A stretch of DNA of 64,000 bases from Shewanella kaireitica (GTDB taxonomy: Bacteria > Pseudomonadota > Gammaproteobacteria > Enterobacterales > Shewanellaceae), in assembly GCF_023284045.1 (NCBI RefSeq), contig NZ_JAKIKQ010000018.1:42305-106304 (forward strand), given 5' to 3'. The notes under the pieces are model-generated. The model was not told where the DNA came from and did no database searches. It was given only the letters and a program-made list of their open reading frames with translations. Within the stretch, counting starts at the first letter, position 1. The number at the start of each line of letters is the position of its first letter. Positions 1 to 8,481 of the stretch are shown here, one piece after another. A program made the position numbers and the translations under genes.

Positions 1-1
1 G

Positions 2-1009
2 CCCTGCTTGTACCAATATAAAGGTCAGGAAGCGGTTAAACATTTAATGCGAGTATCAGCAGGCCTTGATTCACTGATTTTGGGTGAACCACAGATCTTA
101 GGTCAAGTGAAACAGTCTTTTGTAAAAGCTAAAGAAGCGGGCACTGTTGCAACCACAATGGATCGCTTATTTCAGAACACTTTTTCAGTGGCTAAAAAGA
201 TCCGTACTGAGACTGAAATTGGTGCTGCTGCCGTATCAGTTGCATTTGCTGCAGTAAGTATGGCTAAGCATATCTTCTCTTCCCTGAGTACGACCCAGGT
301 ATTATTGGTCGGTGCGGGTGAGACGATTGAGTTAGTGGCGCGTCATTTAAAAGATAATGGCGTTAAAACAATGGTGGTGGCAAACCGAACAATTTCACGT
401 GCTGAAGCGATGTGTGACGAGTTCGGTGCAACTGCGATTACACTCGAACAGATCCCTGATTTTCTCCCTAAGGCCGATATCGTGATATCCTCTACCGCTA
501 GCCCGTTACCGATCCTTGGTAAAGGCATGGTAGAAAAAGCGCTTAAGCAGCGTCGTCATCAACCTATGTTGTTGGTAGATATAGCAGTTCCTCGAGATAT
601 TGAGGCCGAAGTAGCGGATCTGGATGATGCGTTTCTATACACCGTCGATGACCTGCAAAGCATCATTGAACAGAATATGGCTTCTCGAAGAGAGGCTGCC
701 GAGCAAGCAGAATTAATTGCAGACGATCAATCTTATCAATTTATGGAGTGGATCCGCTCATTAGAGTCGGTTGACAGTATCCGTGAATATCGCACTCAAA
801 GTATGGCGGTAAAAGATGAGTTGGTAGAGCGAGCGGTCAATAAGTTGGCCCAAGGTGGTAATAGCGAGCAAGTGTTACTTGAACTTGCTAATAAGCTGAC
901 CAATAAATTGATCCATGCACCGACCCAAGCGCTTACCGCTGCGAGTCGCCAAGGTGATCTTAATTCACTTGGACAATTAAGGACGATGCTCGGACTAGAT
1001 AAAGACTAA
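2..1009 (+). CDS. hemA: Glutamyl-tRNA reductase, 5'-truncated by the window edge
   Basis: Reduces glutamyl-tRNA(Glu) with NADPH to glutamate-1-semialdehyde, the first committed step of tetrapyrrole synthesis by the C5 route. The frame is open from base 2, so roughly the first 80 residues, including the usual catalytic cysteine, lie outside the window; the TTG at 8 is an internal codon, not the start. Visible landmarks are the family segment SAGLDSLILGEPQILGQVK, the Rossmann-type stretch VLLVGAGETIELVARHL with the following VANRT, and a helical C-terminal dimerisation region. prfA starts 13 bases downstream on the same strand, the standard hemA-prfA-prmC order of gammaproteobacteria, so co-transcription is likely. 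The identification is secure. Confidence 0.97.
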   Translation, partial: PCLYQYKGQEAVKHLMRVSAGLDSLILGEPQILGQVKQSFVKAKEAGTVATTMDRLFQNTFSVAKKIRTETEIGAAAVSVAFAAVSMAKHIFSSLSTTQVLLVGAGETIELVARHLKDNGVKTMVVANRTISRAEAMCDEFGATAITLEQIPDFLPKADIVISSTASPLPILGKGMVEKALKQRRHQPMLLVDIAVPRDIEAEVADLDDAFLYTVDDLQSIIEQNMASRREAAEQAELIADDQSYQFMEWIRSLESVDSIREYRTQSMAVKDELVERAVNKLAQGGNSEQVLLELANKLTNKLIHAPTQALTAASRQGDLNSLGQLRTMLGLDKD

Positions 1010-1022
1010 GGTTAGCGTTTTA

Positions 1023-2108
1023 ATGAAGGACAGTGTAATTCGCAAGCTTGAAGGCTTGCTTGAACGTAATGAAGAAGTATTGGCGCTACTAAGTGATGCA
1101 GGCATTATTGCCGATCAAGAGCGTTTTCGCGCCTTGTCTAAAGAATATTCTCAACTAGAGGATGTTGTTAAAGCTTTTAAATCTTTTCAGCAAGCTGAAG
1201 AAGACCTTGAGTCGGCTAAAGAGATGATGGAAGAGGATGATGCCGAGCTGAAAGAGATGGCTCAAGAAGAGTATAAAGCGGCTAAAGAGACGATAGAAAC
1301 GTTAGAGTCTGAGCTACAAATTCTGCTACTTCCAAAAGATCCTAATGATGATAATAACTGTTTTATCGAAATTCGCGCTGGTGCGGGTGGTGATGAAGCG
1401 GCTATTTTTGCTGGCGATTTGTTCCGTATGTACAGCAAGTATGCTGAAAGTAACCGTTGGCAAATTGAAGTTATGAACACCAACGAAGGCGAACATGGCG
1501 GCTTTAAAGAAGTGATTGCTAAAATCAGTGGTGAAGGCGTTTACGGTAAACTGAAATTCGAATCTGGTGGGCACCGTGTGCAACGTGTTCCAGAAACAGA
1601 ATCTCAAGGCCGAGTACATACTTCAGCTTGTACAGTGATCGTTTTACCAGAAATCCCTGAAGCTGAAGCGATTGAGATCAATAAAGCAGACTTAAAAGTT
1701 GATACTTTCCGAGCATCAGGTGCGGGCGGACAGCACGTCAACAAAACGGATTCTGCGATTCGTATTACTCACATTCCAACAGGGATTGTTGTTGAGTGCC
1801 AAGACCAACGCTCGCAGCATAAAAACCGTGCTCAAGCGATGAGTGTTCTTTCTGCTCGAATTCAAGCTGTTGAAGATGAAAAGCGCCGTAGTGAAGAAGA
1901 TAGTACTCGTCGTAACTTAGTCAGTAGTGGTGATCGTTCAGAGCGTATTCGTACTTATAACTTCCCACAAGGTCGAGTGAGCGAGCATCGTATAAATCTT
2001 ACCTTATATCGCTTAGGCGAATTTATGGAAGGCGATATCGATGTGGTGATTGAACCTCTAATTCAAGAAACCCAAGCTGATATGCTTGCAGCTCTTGGCG
2101 AAGGTTAA
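1023..2108 (+). CDS. prfA: Peptide chain release factor 1
   Basis: Recognises UAA and UAG stop codons in the ribosomal A site and triggers peptidyl-tRNA hydrolysis. The protein has 361 residues, the usual RF1 length. The stop-codon reading tripeptide is PET at residues 190-192 (PxT class, which marks RF1 rather than RF2), and the catalytic GGQ loop is at 235-237 inside GAGGQHVNKTDSAIR. The glutamine of this loop is methylated by PrmC, encoded by the next gene. The gene lies 13 bases after hemA and 40 bases before prmC, all on the plus strand, which suggests one operon. No frameshift or unusual feature was seen. Confidence 0.98.
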   Translation: MKDSVIRKLEGLLERNEEVLALLSDAGIIADQERFRALSKEYSQLEDVVKAFKSFQQAEEDLESAKEMMEEDDAELKEMAQEEYKAAKETIETLESELQILLLPKDPNDDNNCFIEIRAGAGGDEAAIFAGDLFRMYSKYAESNRWQIEVMNTNEGEHGGFKEVIAKISGEGVYGKLKFESGGHRVQRVPETESQGRVHTSACTVIVLPEIPEAEAIEINKADLKVDTFRASGAGGQHVNKTDSAIRITHIPTGIVVECQDQRSQHKNRAQAMSVLSARIQAVEDEKRRSEEDSTRRNLVSSGDRSERIRTYNFPQGRVSEHRINLTLYRLGEFMEGDIDVVIEPLIQETQADMLAALGEG

Positions 2109-2148
2109 CGGCTCAGTTCTATCGTTATTCGATGAATAAGGACATTCC

Positions 2149-2991
2149 TTGCAATTGACTATATCAGGGGCCCTAAAATGGGCCTCTTCTCAATTAGACG
2201 CTATTTCAGATTCAGCCTCGCTGGATGCTGAAGTGATGCTACTACATATCATTAATAAGCCACGTAGTTACCTTTATACTTGGCCAGAGAAGAGCTTAGA
2301 TTCGGCGCAAGTCTCCGAGTTTAAGCAGATGCTTGCCAAACGCCTCCGTGGTAACCCTATCGCTCACATTGTGGGGGAAAGGGAGTTTTGGTCGCTGCCG
2401 TTTAGGGTTAACCCAACGACGTTGATCCCAAGGCCTGATACCGAGATTTTGGTGGAAACCGCACTTAATCTGCCTTTGGCTGATAATGCTCGAGTGCTGG
2501 ACTTAGGTACAGGGACTGGCGCGATAGCGTTGTCTCTTGCTCATGAGCGCAATGAGTGGCAAGTGTGCGCTATCGACAAGGTTGAAGAGGCGGTGGCACT
2601 GGCGATTGAGAATCGAGTTAACCTAAAACTCGAGCATGTTGATGTATTTCAAAGCGATTGGTTTGATGCAGTAGAGTGCTACGATTTTAATTTAATTGTT
2701 TCTAATCCGCCTTATATTGATGAAGAAGATGAGCACCTGTCCCAAGGCGATGTACGTTTTGAGCCGCAAAGTGCCCTAACTGCACCGTTAAAAGGCTTTG
2801 CTGATCTGTTTCATATTGCTAGCTGTGCTCGCGATTATTTAACCCCTGGTGGTTATCTGCTGCTTGAGCATGGTTACCAACAAGCGATTGAGCTCAGAGA
2901 GAAGTTAATTGAACTGGGTTATGAAAACGTAGCGACAGTGCGAGATTTCGGTAGTAATGATCGTTGCACCATAGGTCGCTGGCCAAGATAG
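2149..2991 (+). CDS. prmC: Release factor glutamine N5-methyltransferase
   Basis: SAM-dependent enzyme that methylates the GGQ glutamine of release factors 1 and 2. An N-terminal helical substrate-binding domain is followed by a Rossmann methyltransferase fold: the SAM loop is VLDLGTGTGAIALSLA, and the diagnostic NPPY motif is at residues 186-189 (SNPPYIDEED). The length of 280 residues is normal. The start is a TTG at 2149 preceded by AAGGAC; no in-frame ATG precedes the conserved region, so the rare start codon is probably real. It is the third gene of hemA-prfA-prmC and is followed by a strong hairpin terminator. Confidence 0.96.
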   Translation: MQLTISGALKWASSQLDAISDSASLDAEVMLLHIINKPRSYLYTWPEKSLDSAQVSEFKQMLAKRLRGNPIAHIVGEREFWSLPFRVNPTTLIPRPDTEILVETALNLPLADNARVLDLGTGTGAIALSLAHERNEWQVCAIDKVEEAVALAIENRVNLKLEHVDVFQSDWFDAVECYDFNLIVSNPPYIDEEDEHLSQGDVRFEPQSALTAPLKGFADLFHIASCARDYLTPGGYLLLEHGYQQAIELREKLIELGYENVATVRDFGSNDRCTIGRWPR

Positions 2992-3010
2992 AGCGTTAAT
3001 ACTTCTGATA

Positions 3011-3037
3011 AAAAAGGCACTTTATAGTGCCTTTTTT
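3011..3037. terminator. Bidirectional intrinsic terminator after prmC
   Basis: The stem AAAAAGGCAC / GTGCCTTTTT encloses the loop TTTATA and has T-runs on both strands. It separates prmC from the convergent acetyltransferase gene and can serve both. Confidence 0.85.
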
Positions 3038-3062
3038 ATATCTCCTAGCCACAACAATACGG

Positions 3063-3473
3063 CTATAAGGTTTTAACCATAAAATATTTACAACCCGTCT
3101 TTGGGTACGCTGCCTGCGTCCACTGCACTTGATAACCCCTCGCTTCATAGAAGGGCTTAGCTTGAAAGTTTAGCGTATCTAGAATGGCAAATTTGCAGCC
3201 TTTCGCAAGTGCTAGCCGTTCAGCTTCTACTAATAATTGGTGGCCGATATTTTGCCCTCGTAGGTTCTCCGATACCCATAGGTTGTCAATCATCAGCCAG
3301 TTTCCAAAAGTGCGTCCTGAAAAACCTGCCAACAGTTCACCGTTGTCACCTTCCATTTTTAGCCCTAAGGGCAGTCTTTCTGAGACTTCCCAGTTTTGCC
3401 AATTAAATTCAGCAATTTTGTCTTCAACGGTTTGTGCAAACTCTTTGCTGTTATCGGTAACAAATTGGCTCAT
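3063..3473 (-). CDS. GNAT family N-acetyltransferase
   Basis: Small (136 residues) acetyl-CoA-dependent acetyltransferase of unknown substrate. The GNAT core is visible: LWVSENLRGQNIGHQLLVEAERLALAKGC carries the acetyl-CoA pyrophosphate-binding pattern (R/Q-x-x-G-x-G-like), followed by the beta strand FAILDTLNFQAKPFYEARGYQ, where the F-Y-E-x-x-G-Y segment is typical of the family end. A monocistronic gene, convergent with prmC across a shared terminator. Family assignment is firm; acceptor substrate cannot be told from sequence. Confidence 0.85.
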   Translation of the reverse strand: MSQFVTDNSKEFAQTVEDKIAEFNWQNWEVSERLPLGLKMEGDNGELLAGFSGRTFGNWLMIDNLWVSENLRGQNIGHQLLVEAERLALAKGCKFAILDTLNFQAKPFYEARGYQVQWTQAAYPKTGCKYFMVKTL

Positions 3474-3674
3474 CGGTATACGGCTCCTGGGGCTTTAAGT
3501 GAAGATGTTGAACTTTAAGTCGGTATATTTTCGCTGTGACTTAGCAGATAAGTGTTTATAAAAAGCGTTACTCGTCATTGTTGCTCTGTACTCTAATATA
3601 TTTTCATCTAGTGATGAACTAAATCCGCGAATAGTCGGTCTTATCCTTTAATAACTGCAAGGCATTGGTAATCA

Positions 3675-4070
3675 TTGATACATCGGGAGTGTGTTATCCG
3701 TTTTTTTTGTAAAGCAGCAACGGCTAGAAATTCGATCGTCATGGTTTTTACTGTGTTGGTCATTTTGTGTTTGATGCAAAACAGCGGAATATTACGCAGC
3801 ATAAATCAGCTTGTTGGAGAAGAAACCCCACAGTTGAGTATACAAAGCCAAAGCTCGTCAATGGATGAGTTAACGTTAGATACGTGTGAACTGTCTGAAA
3901 AATCATTGCGAGCTTGCATGGATGAACCCAATTTAAACCTTGTTTTGTTATTGCTGTTTTTCATTCCACTATTACCGATTATTTTTCGTCAATTACCTCG
4001 GATTTTTGATATCCCCACTTTGCCTAAGCCTAGGCGAATACATCTCTGTTTTTGTCGATTTCAAGAGTAA
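3675..4070 (+). CDS. Small membrane protein, ScsA-like
   Basis: A protein of up to 131 residues with two hydrophobic segments (about residues 21-38 and 92-106) separated by a polar loop with two cysteines (DTCELSEKSLRACMD). The C-terminal tail after the second membrane segment is basic and ends RRIHLCFCRFQE. It stands directly upstream of scsB, scsC and scsD homologues, so by position it is a candidate for ScsA, the small membrane protein of the suppressor-of-copper-sensitivity locus; sequence similarity to ScsA is only my impression. The start is unsure: the frame opens at a TTG (3675) without a good ribosome binding site, and ATG 3741 is an alternative. A MITE sits 8 bases after the stop codon. 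Confidence 0.5.
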   Translation: MIHRECVIRFFCKAATARNSIVMVFTVLVILCLMQNSGILRSINQLVGEETPQLSIQSQSSSMDELTLDTCELSEKSLRACMDEPNLNLVLLLLFFIPLLPIIFRQLPRIFDIPTLPKPRRIHLCFCRFQE

Positions 4071-4078
4071 GGCCAATA

Positions 4079-4382
4079 CCCGTTCTACCTGAAGATGCTG
4101 GGGGCCGCGGGAATTTAATGGGCTTTAATCACAGGTTCATTGCTTCATGCTGAACCTAAGCACCTATATCCATGTAGGCGAGGCATTGATTGCCATTAAT
4201 GGTCGTTCCCTTAGTAAGTTCAATAACACGGAGTAAAGCCTATCAAAACCCATCGCAGAAGGTTTTGTGCCAGCCCACTTCGTTGTTGCACTAACTTAAA
4301 AGGAATAACCATTTCTACGTTAATACGCCTAGAGTTGAACTGGCACATAGCCTCTGAAACGAGCATGTTCAAGTAGAACGGG
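4079..4382. mobile_element. MITE-like element, 304 bp, between scsA-like gene and scsB
   Basis: Terminal inverted repeats of about 21 bp (4079-4099 and 4362-4382; 19 of 21 match, outer half CCCGTTCTAC identical) are flanked on both sides by TA, the target duplication of the IS630/Tc1-mariner group. The interior has no credible gene; it contains a smaller hairpin, AGGTTCA near 4131 with TGAACCT near 4151. The element begins 8 bases after the preceding stop codon, so it separates the first scs gene from scsBCD. A search for further copies in the genome was not possible here. Confidence 0.75.
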
Positions 4383-4574
4383 TATAGATCAACGTATACA
4401 GCCACTAACTTTAGCGCTAGATTGGCTTGATGTGCGTTGTTCTATCTGTTTAATCAATGTATTGCTGCAGTTTGCAGCCACGATGAAAATACGCTGACAA
4501 CATAACGACTCAGTTTTACTATTCGCTTTTTTATTAATTAGATAGCTGAGATTATGTCTGTTACGGAGATAAAA

Positions 4575-6629
4575 TTGAAAACTATTAAATATTTTTTGCT
4601 GGTGCTGAGCTTATTATCTAGCTCTGTCTTGGCACAATCAACCGGTTGGATTGAAAACCCAAATCACCCTCCAGTCCAAGTTAGATTTATGCTGACGGGT
4701 GAACTCGACCCTGTAAGCAATACTTTGCCCGCTGTGCTCGAGGTAAAATTAGATGACGATTGGAAAACCTATTGGCGTAGTCCGGGAGAAGGAGGGATAG
4801 CTCCCAGTATAAAATGGGATACTTCAGGTAACCTTGCCGATGTCAGCTGGGATTGGCCTGCACCTGAGGCTTTTTCGCTACTAGGCTTGCAGACCTTTGG
4901 TTATAAGCATGATGTAGTCTTCCCCATGCAGGTAAAGGTTAAAGATATTAATCAGCCGTTTGAGCTTAAAGGGCTACTTACTTTATCGAGTTGTACCAAT
5001 ATCTGTGTGCTAACCGATTATGACATCAACCTAGATGTTGACCTTAAAACAATAACTGCCGACCCAGGGGCCATGTTTGCCTATAACAAGGCCAAAGTTA
5101 GCGTACCACAACGTAGAACATCGGCCGATATCAATCTTGGGTGGAACAATTCAAAGCAGCAACTTCAAGTGATACTGAAAGAGGGCGAATGGCAATATCC
5201 ACAAGTGATTATTGATGGTGAACCCGATGTCAGTTTTAAGCTTAAACGTATAGAGACAACTGAGGATGAGCATGGGAGCAAGCAGCTGAAAGCCGTTTTT
5301 GACGGCAGTAGCTGGTTAGGTGAAACTGATGTTATCGGTAAAAGTTTAAATATAACGCTAATCGAAGCGGAAAACGCTATTGAATATGCTGCGGTTGTGA
5401 CGGCCGCGGAGATTGTCAGCCACAGCTCTCCATTATGGACAATGATGCTGATAGCGTTGCTTGGTGGTTTAATCCTAAACGTGATGCCATGTGTATTACC
5501 TGTATTGGGGATGAAGTTAAGTGCTGTAGTGGCGGCGCCGGATCTTAATCAAACCCAAATAAGGCAGCAATTTTTAGCATCTGCGCTAGGAATTCTGGTC
5601 TCATTTTGGTTATTAGCGGGCTTTATCCTTACTTTAAAAATGACCGGCCAGGCGATAGGTTGGGGCGTGCAGTTCCAAAACCCATGGTTTATTGGTTTTA
5701 TGGCGCTGGTTACCTCAGTATTTGCTATCAATATGCTAGGCGCGTTTGAGATAAACCTGCCGTCTAGCTTGCAAACTAAGCTTGCCACAAGTGGTGGTAA
5801 TGATAACCGCGGTCACTTCTTGCAAGGCATGTTTGCCACACTATTAGCAACGCCCTGTAGCGCGCCGTTTTTAGGAACCGCAGTCGCCTTTGCCTTAGGG
5901 GCTGACGTGGTGAGTCTGTTTGTTATTTTCACCGCATTAGCTGTAGGAATGGCATTGCCATGGCTATTAGTTGCAGCTGCTCCTCAAGTGGCAAATTACT
6001 TTCCAAAACCAGGCCGTTGGATGAGTGTGGTTAAAGTTATTTTTGCTGGCTTACTGTTAATCACCAGCCTTTGGTTAATCAGTTTGTTAGCCAACTTTAT
6101 CTCATCAGGCATTCTTTGGGGTGTTGCCGCGATATTAGTGCTGTTATTTATCGTGTTGATGGCAAAGCTACATGGATCTGCTGCCGTAGTCGCAAGTATT
6201 AGTGTGACCATTCTCATTAGTGCAATAACGGCGTTTGCGACATCAGATAATTGGGCGCGTCCGTTACCAACTGATTTGAGTTGGACACCTCTTCAACAAA
6301 GTGACATTCAGGCACAAGTTGCCAAAGGGCAAACGGTGTTTGTTGATGTCACGGCAGATTGGTGTATCACCTGTAAAGCCAACAAAGTTGGTGTGATTTT
6401 GCAAGATCCAGTCTACAGCCGTTTAAAGCAAGCTGATATGGAACTTGTCATTGGTGACTGGACTAAGCCGTCTGCACCAATAACTGACTATTTACAAAGT
6501 CATAATCGCTATGGTGTGCCGTTTAATGTGGTTTATGGACCCAATGCGCCTGATGGAATCGAGTTGCCGGTAATCCTTACAGCAAAGCAAGTGATCGATG
6601 CGATTAATCAAGCTTCAGCTCAATTGTAA
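4575..6629 (+). CDS. scsB: ScsB, DsbD-like transmembrane thiol-disulfide reductase
   Basis: Carries electrons from cytoplasmic thioredoxin across the inner membrane to periplasmic partners such as ScsC. The order is signal peptide, a periplasmic immunoglobulin-like region (to about residue 290) with its own Cys pair (SSCTNICVL), a hydrophobic domain of about eight membrane segments with redox cysteines C306 (NVMPCVLPVLG) and C428 (LLATPCSAPFLG), and a C-terminal thioredoxin domain with WCITC (C597/C600). I place the start at TTG 4575: GGAG at 4565-4568 is well spaced and the protein then opens with a clean signal peptide (KTIKYFLLVLSLL...VLAQ). The longer ATG at 4554 would add seven residues ahead of it. 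First gene of scsBCD. Confidence 0.93.
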   Translation: MKTIKYFLLVLSLLSSSVLAQSTGWIENPNHPPVQVRFMLTGELDPVSNTLPAVLEVKLDDDWKTYWRSPGEGGIAPSIKWDTSGNLADVSWDWPAPEAFSLLGLQTFGYKHDVVFPMQVKVKDINQPFELKGLLTLSSCTNICVLTDYDINLDVDLKTITADPGAMFAYNKAKVSVPQRRTSADINLGWNNSKQQLQVILKEGEWQYPQVIIDGEPDVSFKLKRIETTEDEHGSKQLKAVFDGSSWLGETDVIGKSLNITLIEAENAIEYAAVVTAAEIVSHSSPLWTMMLIALLGGLILNVMPCVLPVLGMKLSAVVAAPDLNQTQIRQQFLASALGILVSFWLLAGFILTLKMTGQAIGWGVQFQNPWFIGFMALVTSVFAINMLGAFEINLPSSLQTKLATSGGNDNRGHFLQGMFATLLATPCSAPFLGTAVAFALGADVVSLFVIFTALAVGMALPWLLVAAAPQVANYFPKPGRWMSVVKVIFAGLLLITSLWLISLLANFISSGILWGVAAILVLLFIVLMAKLHGSAAVVASISVTILISAITAFATSDNWARPLPTDLSWTPLQQSDIQAQVAKGQTVFVDVTADWCITCKANKVGVILQDPVYSRLKQADMELVIGDWTKPSAPITDYLQSHNRYGVPFNVVYGPNAPDGIELPVILTAKQVIDAINQASAQL

Positions 6630-6761
6630 TCGACTTGCTTAAATATCTTAGTCGCTAGCGTCAACGCTAGCGAGTTTCCTAATTATTGATAACTGCTTTT
6701 GATAATCGCCACCAGGCGCTTTGAAGGCAGTCAATAGCAGATTTTTGAAGAGATCATCTAG

Positions 6762-7547
6762 ATGAATTTTACCATAAAAATTAAAGCCATTTTTGGCGTA
6801 ACATTAGCTATCCTTGCAGCATTTATTACGATTCAAGCGATGAGCAGTGGAGCTGTAAGTGCAGCTGATAGGAATCTTAGTACTGCGCAACAGCAAGAGG
6901 TAAGAGCAATAGTTAAAGATATGCTGGTTAATGACCCTGATTTGCTTAAAGAAGCTGTTATTGCGATGCAAATACGTGAACAAGGTTCACAGCAAGCAAG
7001 TGTGAAATCGCTTATTAAGCAGCACCAGCAATCTCTGTTTAATTCCAAAACGGATCCGTGGAAAGGTGCCAAAAACCCAGAGCTAACCATGGTTTACTTT
7101 ACTGATTTTAACTGTCCTTACTGTAAGAAGTTGGAGCCTGAGTTGGAGCAATTAATGGCTGCATTTCCGCAGTTAAAAATCATAATAAAAATGGTACCGT
7201 TACAAGGAAAAGGGGCTGAAGACGCTGTAGATTTGGCTCAAACTGTTTGGTTGAATGAGCCAGAAAAGTACCTAGCACTTAAAGATACTTTGATGGCGGC
7301 TCCGCGAAAGCTGGACTCTGCTACCATTGCGAAAGTGGCTAAGTTAACCAAAACACAAGATTGGTTAAACCAGAAAGACAGTAGAGTCGATAGTATTGTG
7401 GATAATAATCTACAGCTTATGCGCCAGCTTGGCTTTCGCGGTACACCGAGTATGATTATTGGCGAACAAGTTATCCCTGGTTTAGTACCTTTTGAAACGC
7501 TTAAAAAAGCAGTTGAAAGTGCGCTTGAGGAGCAAAAAGATGGATAA
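6762..7547 (+). CDS. scsC: ScsC, DsbA/DsbG-like periplasmic thiol oxidoreductase
   Basis: Periplasmic thioredoxin-fold protein kept reduced by ScsB; known homologues act as disulfide isomerases or copper-binding proteins. The N-terminal hydrophobic segment (about residues 8-32) is a signal peptide or anchor. The helical stretch after it (STAQQQEVRAIVKDMLVNDPDLLKEAV) matches the oligomerisation stalk of ScsC proteins. The active site is CPYC at 118-121 (FTDFNCPYCKKLEPEL) and the cis-proline loop is GTP at 227-229. The last bases overlap the start of scsD, so the two are translationally coupled. 261 residues. Confidence 0.92.
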   Translation: MNFTIKIKAIFGVTLAILAAFITIQAMSSGAVSAADRNLSTAQQQEVRAIVKDMLVNDPDLLKEAVIAMQIREQGSQQASVKSLIKQHQQSLFNSKTDPWKGAKNPELTMVYFTDFNCPYCKKLEPELEQLMAAFPQLKIIIKMVPLQGKGAEDAVDLAQTVWLNEPEKYLALKDTLMAAPRKLDSATIAKVAKLTKTQDWLNQKDSRVDSIVDNNLQLMRQLGFRGTPSMIIGEQVIPGLVPFETLKKAVESALEEQKDG

Positions 7548-8064
7548 GAAAGCACCATCAAAGACCATGCTAGCCAGAGTGTTAAACGGGGTAAAACAGC
7601 TAGCCATTATGTTGGTGTTTTTTACATTATTCTCGGCCGCTATCGACCTATGGCGTAGTAAGGATATCCCAACCGATAATCTACCTGACTTACAAGCTAT
7701 GACGCTCAACGGCAATGCCGTTGATGTTTTAGCGATGAGTTATCATGAACCTGTATTGGTTTATTTCTGGGGGACATGGTGCCCGGTGTGCAGCTTTGTA
7801 AGCCCATCGGTTGATATTATGGCAAGCCAGTACTCAGTGGTTACAGTAGCGATGAACTCGGGCGAAGATGAAAAGCTTAGTCAGTACTTGAAGCACAAGC
7901 AATATGATTTTCCGGTAATTAATGACCAGAGAGGGCGATTAGCTCATGATTGGTCCGTCAACGTGACACCGACATTGATGGTGATTAAAGGCGGTGAACT
8001 GCAGTTTTATACCAGCGGTTTTACCAGCCTGCCGGGTATGTGGTGGCGGATGTTGCTAGCTTAA
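7540..8064 (+). CDS. scsD: ScsD, membrane-tethered TlpA-like thioredoxin
   Basis: Periplasm-facing thioredoxin-fold protein, 174 residues. It has one N-terminal membrane anchor (about residues 19-38, QLAIMLVFFTLFSAAIDLW) and the active site WCPVC (C81/C84), with the cis-proline in VTPTLMVIKGG. The start ATG at 7540 lies inside the end of scsC, eight bases before its stop, and is preceded by GAGGAGC; the open frame extends 16 codons further up but those codons are scsC in another frame. Last gene of scsBCD, followed by a terminator. Confidence 0.92.
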   Translation: MDKKAPSKTMLARVLNGVKQLAIMLVFFTLFSAAIDLWRSKDIPTDNLPDLQAMTLNGNAVDVLAMSYHEPVLVYFWGTWCPVCSFVSPSVDIMASQYSVVTVAMNSGEDEKLSQYLKHKQYDFPVINDQRGRLAHDWSVNVTPTLMVIKGGELQFYTSGFTSLPGMWWRMLLA

Positions 8065-8090
8065 GTGGATTAGCCGCACATATGCTCGTT

Positions 8091-8116
8091 AAAAGGTAAC
8101 CTCATGGGTTACCTTT
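8091..8116 (+). terminator. Intrinsic terminator of scsBCD
   Basis: The stem AAAAGGTAACC / GGTTACCTTTT with loop TCAT is followed by a short T-rich stretch, 27 bases after the scsD stop. Confidence 0.8.
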
Positions 8117-8236
8117 TCATCTTAGTTGCAGGGTTAAACTCAAGGCTACTTTATCTGAGGTAGCAAAAACCTACTCTCTTTGACAGGTGTTCTATACTGG
8201 TAAGCATCACTCTGTTTTACCCTGTTGGAGCTTGTT

Positions 8237-8446
8237 ATGAGTCATACCTACAAGATTATAGAGCTTACGGGTTCGTCGCCTATTAGCTCTGATGAAGCGA
8301 TCAAAAACGCAATAGCAGCCGCCAATGAATCGCTACAGCATTTAAGGTGGTTTCAGGTAACCGAAACTCGAGGCCATTTAGAAGAGGGAATGATTGCTCA
8401 TTGGCAAGTGACTGTGAAAGTAGGATTTACACTTAATCCTAAATAA
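8237..8446 (+). CDS. Dodecin family flavin-binding protein
   Basis: Dodecins are small proteins that assemble as dodecamers and store or shield flavins. The 69-residue product has the family layout: strand-helix-two strands, with SHTYKIIELTGSSPISSDEAIKNAI at the start, the flavin-stacking W43 in LRWFQVTETRG, and the closing strands HWQVTVKVGF. ATG 8237 is the right start: TTGGAG lies 6 bases upstream, and the longer frame from TTG 8225 would begin in that ribosome binding site. Monocistronic between scsD and the convergent queG. Confidence 0.92.
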   Translation: MSHTYKIIELTGSSPISSDEAIKNAIAAANESLQHLRWFQVTETRGHLEEGMIAHWQVTVKVGFTLNPK

Positions 8447-8481
8447 TAGTATTCGTTTCGCTGCTTTAACTGATATAGGGG

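Noticed and set aside
4220..4405. 61-residue open frame on the minus strand
   Set aside because: It is inside the 304-bp MITE and its flank, with no family resemblance.
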